Shown: positions 42,730 through 50,660 of the stretch, piece after piece
How the letters are laid out: the number at the start of each line of letters is the position of its first letter
How positions within the stretch are numbered: position 1 is the first letter of the stretch
Assembly (NCBI RefSeq): GCF_044003965.1
Contig: NZ_JBAWKC010000002.1
Location: 1-64,000, forward strand
Direction of reading: 5' to 3'
Source of the DNA: Yeosuana aquiaggeris
Lineage (GTDB): Bacteria > Bacteroidota > Bacteroidia > Flavobacteriales > Flavobacteriaceae
Length of the DNA stretch: 64,000 bases
Notes under the pieces: model-generated
What the model was told of the DNA's origin: nothing
Database searches by the model: none
Seen by the model: the letters and a program-made list of their open reading frames with translations, nothing else
Translations under genes and position numbers: made by a program

Positions 42730-44598
42730 ATGATACGACTTACCAGCACCCAAGTAAATCAAAAAATAGATTTTATTGACCATTATATCAATTCTTCAAA
42801 CGCTGCAGATGGTTCTAAAGTTGATGCCAATGCCAATGTGACTTCAAAAAACATTGCAACCATGGAAGCCGAGCTAAATAAGGATATCAATATACAGGTT
42901 AATAGAGCTTTGGTAAAACGTAAAATTGCGTCTCTATTTGGAGATGACACAGCTAATGAATATATAAGACAAATTGAATCACATGAAATTTATGTTCATG
43001 ATGAAACCTCCTTAAAACCCTATTGTGTTTCAATAAGTATGTATCCGTTTTTACTTGATGGACTCACTAAAGTGGGCGGTGAAAGTAGAGCGCCTAAGCA
43101 TTTGGAAAGTTTTTGTGGGGAATTTGTGAATTTGGTTTTTGCAGTGAGCTCTCAATTTGCAGGAGCTTTGGCTACGGTTGAATTTTTGATGTATTTTGAT
43201 CATTTTGCCTCAAAAGATTATGGTGAAAACTATATAGAAAATAATGAAAATCTCATAGCTAATCATTTGCAGCATGTGGTATATGCGGTTAATCAACCTG
43301 CAGCTGCAAGAGGCTATCAATCGGTCTTCTGGAATATTTCAATATATGATGAAACCTATTTTAATAGCATGTTTGCGGATTTTGTGTTTCCAGATATGAC
43401 TAAACCTAAATGGGAAAGCGTTAAAAAACTTCAGGCCTATTTTATGAAATGGTTTAACGGAGAACGTAGTAAAGCCATTTTAACCTTTCCTGTAGTTACT
43501 GCAGCCATGTTGATAAATGATGGAAAACCTGTAGATGTAGAATTTACGGATATGTGTGCTAAAGAATTAAGTGAAGGCAATTCCTTTTTCATTTACCAAT
43601 CAGAAAGCGCGGATAGTTTAGCGTCTTGTTGCAGGTTACGCAGTGAAATAAGCGACAACACCTTTAGTTATTCTTTAGGAGCTGGTGGTGTAGCAACGGG
43701 CTCTATAAATGTGATAACCTTGAATATGAATAGGTTGGTGCAACAAGGAGCCAATATTGTAGAGGAAGTAAAAAAAATACATAAATACCAGATAGCTTAT
43801 AGAAAACTTATAGAAGAATATGAAAAGGCTGGCTTACTACCTGTTTATAAGGCTGGGTTTATTGCACTTGACAAACAATTCTTGACTATTGGAATTAATG
43901 GTATGGTTGAGGCTGCGGAAAGTTTAGGAATTAAAGTTGGTAATAATAATGAATATAAGGATTTTGTAAATAAACATTTAAAAGTTATTTATGATGAAAA
44001 CAAACTTGCCAAAAAACAATATGGCTATATGTTTAATACAGAATTTGTTCCTGCTGAAAATCTAGGAATAAAAAATGCGAAATGGGATAAACAAGATGGT
44101 TTATTTGTGCCACGGGATTGTTATAATTCTTATTTCTATAAAGTAGAAGATCAACAAACAAACACATTAGATAAAATAATATTACACGGTAAGGAAATAA
44201 TAAAATACCTTGATGGAGGATCAGCATTGCATTTGAATCTGGAAGAAGCCCCTAATAAAGAAGGGTTTATTAAGCTTATTCATGCAACCGCAATGGCCGG
44301 TTGTAACTATTTCTGTTTTAATATTAAAATTACTATTTGCAATGATTGCAATGGCATGGACAAAAGAACAAATTATATATGCACTTCTTGTGGCTCAACC
44401 AATGTAGATCACGCTACACGGGTTATAGGATATTTAAAACGTGTTTCAAGTTTTAGTTCAGGCAGACAAAAGGAGCATCAATTAAGACATTATCATATTG
44501 AAAAAGCATCAAATAAATTAGCAGATATTAGAGCCAATGCTATCACAAAATTTCAAGAACAACATCAGGAAACAGAAAAGGAATATATATTAAAATAA
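42730..44598 (+). CDS. nrdD: Anaerobic (class III) ribonucleoside-triphosphate reductase
   Basis: Reduces ribonucleotides without oxygen. 622 residues, shorter than the roughly 700 of E. coli NrdD. The catalytic domain is present (SLKPYCVSISMYPFL, active-site Cys in DSLASCCRLRSE). The zinc ribbon CNDCNGMDKRTNYICTSCG lies near the C-terminus, and the glycyl-radical motif RVIGYL has Gly567. The N-terminus starts directly at MIRLTSTQVNQKIDFIDHYI and shows no ATP-cone domain (V-x-K-R-D/S-G pattern). Overall activity control by ATP/dATP may therefore be absent. It follows nrdG in an anaerobic operon. Confidence 0.93.
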   Translation: MIRLTSTQVNQKIDFIDHYINSSNAADGSKVDANANVTSKNIATMEAELNKDINIQVNRALVKRKIASLFGDDTANEYIRQIESHEIYVHDETSLKPYCVSISMYPFLLDGLTKVGGESRAPKHLESFCGEFVNLVFAVSSQFAGALATVEFLMYFDHFASKDYGENYIENNENLIANHLQHVVYAVNQPAAARGYQSVFWNISIYDETYFNSMFADFVFPDMTKPKWESVKKLQAYFMKWFNGERSKAILTFPVVTAAMLINDGKPVDVEFTDMCAKELSEGNSFFIYQSESADSLASCCRLRSEISDNTFSYSLGAGGVATGSINVITLNMNRLVQQGANIVEEVKKIHKYQIAYRKLIEEYEKAGLLPVYKAGFIALDKQFLTIGINGMVEAAESLGIKVGNNNEYKDFVNKHLKVIYDENKLAKKQYGYMFNTEFVPAENLGIKNAKWDKQDGLFVPRDCYNSYFYKVEDQQTNTLDKIILHGKEIIKYLDGGSALHLNLEEAPNKEGFIKLIHATAMAGCNYFCFNIKITICNDCNGMDKRTNYICTSCGSTNVDHATRVIGYLKRVSSFSSGRQKEHQLRHYHIEKASNKLADIRANAITKFQEQHQETEKEYILK

Positions 44599-44775
44599 AT
44601 CAAGGTATCAATTTACAGGTTATTTGCTTTATGATGAATATCATATTATAAGAGGATTTAACCCCATATCTTTACCAATTGATTACATTAATAGCAAACA
44701 TAAATCATCGAGCCTTTTGTATAATGTACTTGAAGGCTGGATGATTATTTTTATTGACCACTTTAAAATAATCAC
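44599..44775 (+). promoter_or_regulatory. Leader between nrdD and the 605-residue gene, with palindrome and strong hairpin
   Basis: Contains a perfect 16-bp palindrome at 44630-44645 (TATGAT-GAAT-ATCATA) and the terminator-like hairpin at 44703-44751. The gene begins at 44776, so any transcript from the palindrome side would run through the hairpin. This suggests a separate promoter plus attenuation, or simple termination of nrdD with a second promoter close to the gene. Confidence 0.5.
44703..44751 (+). terminator. Hairpin with T run after nrdD, terminator or attenuator
   Basis: Arms AATCATC-G-AGCCTT (44703-44716) and AAGGCT-G-GATGATT (44733-44746), 13 paired bases with one internal mismatch, followed by ATTTTTATTG. 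It lies 105 bp after the nrdD stop and only 25 bp before the next ATG. Confidence 0.65.
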
Positions 44776-46593
44776 ATGAAAAACATACATTCATTTCATA
44801 TCCCAGTTATGGGTATTGGATTTACTATAGATACTCCTTTAAAAGTAGCTCAATATGGTATTGATTCTGTAATTTCATTAGTTGACGATATTCTTTTAGA
44901 GAAACTAAGAAAAATGTACAGCGAAAAATTTGAAATTCCTTACAGAGAGATAACAGATAAAATGGAGGACTTTAGAGCCAAAAGAATTACCTCCTATTTA
45001 AACTTAATTAGTGATTTAGCTGAAAAGAAATTTGAAGCATTAAAGAATGTATCTACGGAGAAAAGCGAAGAGATTAAAGCCTATATTAATATGCTCCCCA
45101 ATGGATCTTCTTTAAAATCTGAATTCAAAAAAATCACAGAAAACGGATTCAATATATCTGAAATAAAAAGTTGGGCAAGTAACAACTTAAGCTTAGGGCA
45201 GATAGATGTTAACATCATGACTAAAGTTGATAAGGATAACTACCTTAAAAACGAGAAATTACCGGTAGAATATAATGACGCTCATGCAGCACTTAGAGGT
45301 TTTGCTCAAAGTAAATTAAAGTCTTCGGTTATCTTGTCTGCTGGAATGAATCCAAGACTGTATGCTTATATGAGTCAATTTGATGATTTTTACCCAAATG
45401 AAAGAGGTCACTTTAATAAGAAAATAATATTAAAGGTTAGTGATTATAGATCAGCTATGATTCAAGGGAAATTTTTAGCTAAAAAAGGATTATGGGTATC
45501 TGAATATAGAATTGAATCTGGACTAAATTGTGGTGGTCATGCCTTTGCGACCGACGGATATCTTCTTGGACCAGTTTTGCAGGAGTTTAAAGAGAAACGT
45601 GAAGAGTTAAGAGAATCAATTCAAGATATTTTAAATCAGGAATTAGTAAACCAAGGTCGAACTGTTTCGCAAAACCCTTTAACAATAAAAATATCTGCCC
45701 AAGGAGGCGTAGGCACTGAAGAAGAACATGAATTTTTATTAAATCATTATCAATTGGATTCCATTGGTTGGGGGACCCCATTTTTATTAGTTCCTGAGGC
45801 AACAACGGTTGACGAAAAAACGTTGAATCAATTAGTTCAAGCAAAAGAGGAAGATTTATACTTAAGTGATATTTCACCTTTAGGTGTTCCTTTCAATAAT
45901 CTGAAAGCAAACACCAAAGATTTAGAAAAAGAAGCCCTTATTACTAAAGGAAGACCTGGTAGCTCCTGTCCCAAAAAATTTGTGTCATTAAATAAGGAAT
46001 TTAAAGAAACAGGTATTTGTACCGCATCAAGAGAATACCAATACTTAAAAATAAAAGAACTAGATGCTAGTGAATTATCAAAAGAAGACTATCAAAATTC
46101 ATTAAATAAAATCACAGAAAAAACTTGTACGTGTGTCGGCTTAGGGACTTCTGCCCTGTTAGCTTATAATTTAGATACTAAGGTTGAAGGGAAAGGTGTT
46201 TCAGTTTGCCCTGGTCCAAACATGGCATATTATTCAAAAATCATGAGTTTAAAAAATATGACTGATCATATTTATGGAAGAGACAATATGATTATCAGAA
46301 CAGACAGGCCCAATATGTTTATAAAAGAGCTTCATATCTATTTAGAATATCTTAAAAATAAATTATTAGAGGTTAAAAATGAAATGAATAAAAAGGAAGA
46401 AAAATACCTACTAACCTTTACTAATAATATGAAAGAAGGTGTTTTGTATTATCAGAATTTATTTAACAACATTTCAAACGTTTTTGAAGACAAAAAGCAA
46501 ATGATTATCAATGAATTAGAATTAGGTGCAGAAGTGTTAGAAAATATTCATTCAGAAATTAAAAGTCTTATTCCAATCCCAGTGACGGTCTAG
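44776..46593 (+). CDS. Unknown 605-residue protein with FMN TIM-barrel (NMO/FabK-like) features and a Cys-rich C-terminal part
   Basis: I recognise no named family. The start FHIPVMGIGFTIDTPLKVAQ resembles the first strand of nitronate-monooxygenase/FabK proteins. SGLNCGGHAF (Cys252, Gly253-His255) sits where those have EAGGH. IKISAQGGVGTEEE (about 305-317) followed by IGWGTPFLLVPE matches their phosphate-binding GGI/VGT and GT-x-F motifs. After residue about 360 comes an unrelated part with Cys at 398, 415, 451, 453 and 478 (SSCPKK, GICTAS, KTCTCVG, SVCPGP), enough for an Fe-S cluster. The C-terminal 100 residues are helical. No signal peptide. The position between nrdD and an Rrf2 regulator suggests a role in anaerobic metabolism. 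Confidence 0.75.
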   Translation: MKNIHSFHIPVMGIGFTIDTPLKVAQYGIDSVISLVDDILLEKLRKMYSEKFEIPYREITDKMEDFRAKRITSYLNLISDLAEKKFEALKNVSTEKSEEIKAYINMLPNGSSLKSEFKKITENGFNISEIKSWASNNLSLGQIDVNIMTKVDKDNYLKNEKLPVEYNDAHAALRGFAQSKLKSSVILSAGMNPRLYAYMSQFDDFYPNERGHFNKKIILKVSDYRSAMIQGKFLAKKGLWVSEYRIESGLNCGGHAFATDGYLLGPVLQEFKEKREELRESIQDILNQELVNQGRTVSQNPLTIKISAQGGVGTEEEHEFLLNHYQLDSIGWGTPFLLVPEATTVDEKTLNQLVQAKEEDLYLSDISPLGVPFNNLKANTKDLEKEALITKGRPGSSCPKKFVSLNKEFKETGICTASREYQYLKIKELDASELSKEDYQNSLNKITEKTCTCVGLGTSALLAYNLDTKVEGKGVSVCPGPNMAYYSKIMSLKNMTDHIYGRDNMIIRTDRPNMFIKELHIYLEYLKNKLLEVKNEMNKKEEKYLLTFTNNMKEGVLYYQNLFNNISNVFEDKKQMIINELELGAEVLENIHSEIKSLIPIPVTV

Positions 46594-46600
46594 ATTAAAA

Positions 46601-47053
46601 CTAAATTGTTATATCAAAATCTTTTAGAGATAAAACTTTACCTGATTTTTCAATTTCAATGACATATTGCGAAATAGTTTTATCTCTAAAATTTTCAAGA
46701 ATTTTTTGTTTAAATGGAGAAACAATAAAATGAACCGGGCAAGGATTGTCATCACTGCAATGAGATAAGCCTAAAAAGCAGTCGTCAAATTTAGAAGTCC
46801 CATCAATATTTATAATTATATCCCATACAGCGTTCTCTTTGTCCTTATTGGATAAATAAAAACCACCGTTGGGTCCTTTGGTGGAAGATACTAGTTTTCC
46901 TTTGTTAAGTTGCTGTAATAACTTGGCTAAAAACGGCTGGGGCGATTCCAGATCTTCGGCAATTTTTTTTACTCCTACTTTATTTTGCTCATCTGTATGT
47001 ATGGCTAAATACAAAACGGAGCGGATGGCATATTTACAGGCGTTTGTTAGCAT
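46601..47053 (-). CDS. Rrf2 family transcriptional regulator with Cys triad
   Basis: 150 residues from the ATG at 47053, which gives the family N-terminus MLTNACKYAIRSVLYLAIHT. The longer frame adds an unlikely hydrophobic leader. A winged helix-turn-helix (about 1-70) with SPQPFLAKLLQQLNKGKLVS and the wing KGPNGGFYLS is followed by Cys92, Cys99 and Cys105 (DCFLGLSHCSDDNPC), as in Fe-S Rrf2 proteins (NsrR, IscR, RsrR). The spacing C-x6-C-x5-C differs from NsrR (C-x8-C-x5-C). It probably binds a [2Fe-2S] or [4Fe-4S] cluster sensing NO or oxygen/redox. It is convergent with the 605-residue gene, their stops 7 bp apart. Confidence 0.9.
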   Translation of the reverse strand: MLTNACKYAIRSVLYLAIHTDEQNKVGVKKIAEDLESPQPFLAKLLQQLNKGKLVSSTKGPNGGFYLSNKDKENAVWDIIINIDGTSKFDDCFLGLSHCSDDNPCPVHFIVSPFKQKILENFRDKTISQYVIEIEKSGKVLSLKDFDITI

Positions 47054-47348
47054 AGGTGTTTTATTTATAAACTTAATAAAAAAAGGTATGATAATCTTTA
47101 ATAAAAAAATTAAAATACACATATTTATGATGCAATCTTTTTCCTCACATTAAAAGTTCATTAAATATAATTCCTAAGACACATTACCTTTCTCCTTTTC
47201 TGGTGGCTAAATTTCAGAAATAAATTGCCCTTTATTCACAATAGTAGGATATTTTCCAATATTCAAGGTTGCTTTAAAAGAAAAATATATTTGATTAATA
47301 TATGATTTTGTGTTAAATTTCATAAAAACCAACCAACCTTCAATAAAT

Positions 47349-49742
47349 ATGTGTTTAAATATTCTGGCCAAACCCCTTATTTCTAAAACTTATTGGTTAA
47401 CTTTTTTAATATCTCTGATATTTCTTGCATGTTTTTCTCAAAACACAAGTACTGATAATCTTGAAAAGTCTTTTGTAGAGTACACTCAATTACCTAGAGA
47501 TATTGTTTACACTCATTTGAATAAATCAGTTTATATAAAGGGAGAAACCCTTGCTTTTAATGCCTATGTTTTCGATAAAAACGACAAAAGATTATCTAAA
47601 TTCACTACTAATTTATACTGTTCTATCGCAGATGAAAACGGAAAAACTATTAAAAGTAAAATGGTGTTAGTGAATGAGGGAGTCGCTAATGGGAGTTTTT
47701 CTGTTGATAGTTTATTTACGTCAGGCAATTATGTATTTAAAGCTTATACTAATTGGATGAAGAATTTTGACGAACAAAATCTTTATATACAAAATATTAA
47801 AGTTATTGATCCGGAAATTGAGAGTAATGTCATTCCTAAAGTAATAAGCTCAAAACTTGATGCGCAATTCTTGCCTGAGGGCGGTCATCTTCTTGCAAAT
47901 ACTGAAAACACAGTGGGAGTAGTTATTAAAGATGAACTTGGATTTGGGATTCCTAATTTAGAATGCCAGTTATTAAATAATAATAATGGAGTCATTAATT
48001 TTAAAACAAATCAATTTGGTATTGGTAAATTTATGTTTATTCCTGAGGAAGGCAAAAAATATGAGGTGTCTATGAAATTTGAAGGCAAAAAACAGATATT
48101 TATTATTGATTCAGCAGAATTAAGTGGAGTAACCTTGTCTTTAGGTGATTTCTATGGCAAAGTAGCATTGCGAATTTCAACCAATAAAAGTACTTTAAGA
48201 TATATAAGGAAGCAACCTTATAAAATAACTATTCATAACGGTTTTGAATTTAAAACTATTTTTTTTGAATTTAAAGAAGACCTTCATGTTACTAAATATA
48301 TTAATTATGATGATTTATCTACTGGGATCAACATTTTTACAGTATTTAATGAAAACAATAGTCCCCTCTTAGAACGACTATTTTTTAAATATGATGGAAT
48401 TAATTTTATGCATACCAACGAAGCAACATCTAAAAAATCACTAGATTCAATGGAGATTTCATTACCATTGAAGGATGTTGATAAAAGTTTACCGAATCAT
48501 TTTAGCATATCAGTACTTCCAGAAGGGACTAAGTCTTACAACCATCATCATAACATCATCTCATCAACATTTTTACAACCTTATGTTAATGGATTTATTG
48601 AAAATGCAACGTATTATTTTACAGATATTAGCAGAAGAAAACAATATGAACTAGATAATTTATTGCTTACACAAGGTTGGAGCAGTTATGATTGGAATAA
48701 AATATTCTATAATCCTCCTAGCTCTTCATTTGAGTTTGAAACAGGTATAAGTTTCAAGGCAACGGTTAATAATTCCAAGACATTAAAATATGTAATGTAT
48801 CCCAGCTCTTTTAATGATTTAGAAATATTTGAAATTACTGAAGGCATTAATACATTTGAGAAAAAGGAACTATTTCCTTTTGATGATGAAAAAATTAGGT
48901 TAAGCGAAGTTAAAAAGAATGATAAAACAAAAAAATCTAGTATTTATTTACAATTTAACCCTTCTACAATTCCTGATATTGAAAACTACACTAAAATATT
49001 ACCTTTAAAAGAAACCGTATTTTTTGATTCTGAATTATTACAACCTTTCCTTCAAACATCATGGACTGAATATGAGCAACTAAATGAAGTCATTATAGAA
49101 GTTGATAAAATTCAAGATAGAATTGAAAAACTTCAAAAATCAATCTATGGGAGGGTGGATGTTTTTGATGATACTAAGAGGAAGAATTATATAGATTTTG
49201 AGACATATATAAGAACCAAAGGATATAATGTTTTTCATTTTAATGGTGATTTTGTTATATCAAAATTGGGAGGGCTAAACAGAAATAAATCACCGATTGT
49301 TTATATTGATAATAGATTAATTTTAGATTATAATGAATTAAGCTTTTATAATATGAGTATAGTTGATTATATCACAATTAATGAGACTGGTTTTGGTGAA
49401 ACTTTTAGGGGCGAAGGTACGGGTGGTGTAATTAAAATTTTCACAGACCCAACGATCTTCAACAAAAATAATCCTGAATTATCTTCGTTTCAAGAAATTG
49501 ATATTCCATTAACCTTTGAAACTTCAAAAACATTTTACACCCCAAAATACAATTCCTATCAAAGTCGATTTTATAAGGAATTTGGTGTTATAAAATGGCT
49601 TCCTAAATTGAGTTTAGATGAAAATGGAAATATCTCTTTTAAAATCGGAAACCAAGAAGGGCCTAATATCAAATTATTTATAGAGGGAACTGCTAATGAT
49701 GGCAGTTTTATATCTGAAATTAAGACTGTTAATCTTGAATAA
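47349..49742 (+). CDS. Exported MG2-type protein with a C-terminal TonB-plug-like domain
   Basis: 797 residues from the ATG at 47349; the in-frame GTG at 47310 only lengthens the leader. The hydrophobic signal segment YWLTFLISLIFLACFSQ ends the N-terminus. Next come the MG2 (alpha-2-macroglobulin) motif VYTHLNKSVYIKGETLAFNA (about residues 53-72 of the longer frame) and several beta-sandwich domains. Near the C-terminus is a TonB-receptor plug-like piece (SPIVYIDNRLILDYNELSFY, then VDYITINETGFGETFRGEG and GTGGVIKIFTDP), but no beta-barrel follows. The combination is typical of Bacteroidota cell-envelope proteins of unknown function. It is preceded by the AACCAACCAACC leader also found before DUF6090. 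Confidence 0.8.
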   Translation: MCLNILAKPLISKTYWLTFLISLIFLACFSQNTSTDNLEKSFVEYTQLPRDIVYTHLNKSVYIKGETLAFNAYVFDKNDKRLSKFTTNLYCSIADENGKTIKSKMVLVNEGVANGSFSVDSLFTSGNYVFKAYTNWMKNFDEQNLYIQNIKVIDPEIESNVIPKVISSKLDAQFLPEGGHLLANTENTVGVVIKDELGFGIPNLECQLLNNNNGVINFKTNQFGIGKFMFIPEEGKKYEVSMKFEGKKQIFIIDSAELSGVTLSLGDFYGKVALRISTNKSTLRYIRKQPYKITIHNGFEFKTIFFEFKEDLHVTKYINYDDLSTGINIFTVFNENNSPLLERLFFKYDGINFMHTNEATSKKSLDSMEISLPLKDVDKSLPNHFSISVLPEGTKSYNHHHNIISSTFLQPYVNGFIENATYYFTDISRRKQYELDNLLLTQGWSSYDWNKIFYNPPSSSFEFETGISFKATVNNSKTLKYVMYPSSFNDLEIFEITEGINTFEKKELFPFDDEKIRLSEVKKNDKTKKSSIYLQFNPSTIPDIENYTKILPLKETVFFDSELLQPFLQTSWTEYEQLNEVIIEVDKIQDRIEKLQKSIYGRVDVFDDTKRKNYIDFETYIRTKGYNVFHFNGDFVISKLGGLNRNKSPIVYIDNRLILDYNELSFYNMSIVDYITINETGFGETFRGEGTGGVIKIFTDPTIFNKNNPELSSFQEIDIPLTFETSKTFYTPKYNSYQSRFYKEFGVIKWLPKLSLDENGNISFKIGNQEGPNIKLFIEGTANDGSFISEIKTVNLE

Positions 49743-49775
49743 AAAAAGCCATCAAGATAATTGATGGCTTTTTAA
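49743..49775 (+). terminator. Bidirectional terminator
   Basis: The perfect 13-bp stem AAAAAGCCATCAA/TTGATGGCTTTTT with loop GATAA lies between the stop of the MG2-type gene (49742) and the convergent ssb stop (49791). It is U-rich in both directions. Confidence 0.9.
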
Positions 49776-49790
49776 TTTAAACTATGGCGC

Positions 49791-50126
49791 TTATTTATTA
49801 CCTAACATCATTAGTTCATTACATACTACTTCAGTAATGTATCGTTTTTCTCCTTCTTTGGTCTCATAACTTCTGGAAGTAAGTTTCCCTTCAATAGCTA
49901 CTTCTTTGCCTTTAACTAAATAATTTTCAGCAATTTTAGCGGTATTTCCCCAGGCCACAACATTGTGCCATTGTGTGTCTGTAATCTTTTCACCTTTGGC
50001 ATTTCTATAGCTTTCATTTGTAGCTATTGAAAATTTGGCTAATGTTTTTCCTGATTCAAGATTAATAATTTCTGGATCATTTCCTAAGTTACCAATCAAC
50101 TGTACTTTGTTTCTAAGTGTGTTCAT
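49791..50126 (-). CDS. ssb: Single-stranded DNA-binding protein (short form)
   Basis: 111 residues covering the OB-fold only: MNTLRNKVQLIGNLGNDPEI, TLAKFSIATNESYRNAKGEK, TQWHNVVAWGNTAKIAENYL, KGKEVAIEGKLTSRSYETKE. The usual acidic Gly/Pro-rich C-terminal tail ending DDIPF is absent: the protein stops at NELMMLGNK. It therefore lacks the docking site for recombination and replication partners and is likely an accessory SSB, with a long SSB elsewhere. It is divergent from a zinc-ribbon gene. Confidence 0.93.
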   Translation of the reverse strand: MNTLRNKVQLIGNLGNDPEIINLESGKTLAKFSIATNESYRNAKGEKITDTQWHNVVAWGNTAKIAENYLVKGKEVAIEGKLTSRSYETKEGEKRYITEVVCNELMMLGNK

Positions 50127-50233
50127 AATTTTAAATTTTTTCGTTAAACAGTTAATACTATCGAGTTCTTATGTTTCGACACAGCAAAGATGTAACAGCT
50201 TATAAAAATTATTCGGTTACTAAATATTTAAAA

Positions 50234-50267
50234 TCGTTTGTAAATGTTTGTAGTCGTTTGTAAACGA
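50234..50267. promoter_or_regulatory. Operator-like TCGTTTGTAAA repeats between ssb and the zinc-ribbon gene
   Basis: The perfect palindrome TCGTTTGTAAACGA (50254-50267; arms TCGTTT/AAACGA) is preceded exactly 20 bp upstream by the partial copy TCGTTTGTAAATG (50234-50246), with a third GTTTGTA between them. The spacing equals two helical turns. The sites lie 39 bp before the zinc-ribbon gene ATG and about 110 bp before ssb. The binding protein is unknown. Confidence 0.55.
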
Positions 50268-50305
50268 ATAAATATTTTGTATATTGTGCATTAATTCAAT
50301 TAATT

Positions 50306-50656
50306 ATGAGCAAAACATGTTTAGAGTGTGGCGAAAAAATTGTAGGCAGAATTGATAAAAAATTCTGTAGTGATGCCTGCAGGAATGCTTATAATAACAA
50401 TGTTAACAAGGATAGTAAAAATTTAATTCGAAATACAAATAATAGATTGCGAAAGAATTATAGGATTTTAGAAGCTCTAAATCCAGATCAAAAAACAAAA
50501 ACCTCGAGAGCAAAACTTATTGAAAAAGGTTTCGATTTTAATTATTTTACAAGCATCTATACAACCAAGGCTGGTACCGTTTACTATTTTGTTTATGACC
50601 AAGGGTATTTAGCCATTGATAATGATTTTTATGCTTTAGTAAAAAGAGAAAGTTAA
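50306..50656 (+). CDS. Small zinc-ribbon protein (CxxC...CxxxC)
   Basis: 116 residues. The N-terminus has CLECGEKIVGRIDKKFCSDA, with two Cys pairs (CLEC and FCSDAC), which is a treble-clef zinc-finger pattern seen in conserved hypothetical Bacteroidota proteins. The rest is basic and helical (NRLRKNYRILEALNPDQKTK), then TSIYTTKAGTVYYFVYDQGY, a small beta region. It could bind nucleic acid. I cannot name the family. It is divergent from ssb with a dyad-rich operator just upstream of its start, so it may be regulated tightly or regulate itself. Confidence 0.72.
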   Translation: MSKTCLECGEKIVGRIDKKFCSDACRNAYNNNVNKDSKNLIRNTNNRLRKNYRILEALNPDQKTKTSRAKLIEKGFDFNYFTSIYTTKAGTVYYFVYDQGYLAIDNDFYALVKRES

Positions 50657-50660
50657 TTTG

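Noticed and set aside
47054..47122. Longer Rrf2 product with a hydrophobic leader
   Set aside because: Rrf2 proteins start with the winged helix (MLTNACKYAI...); the extra 23 residues derive from AT-rich upstream DNA.
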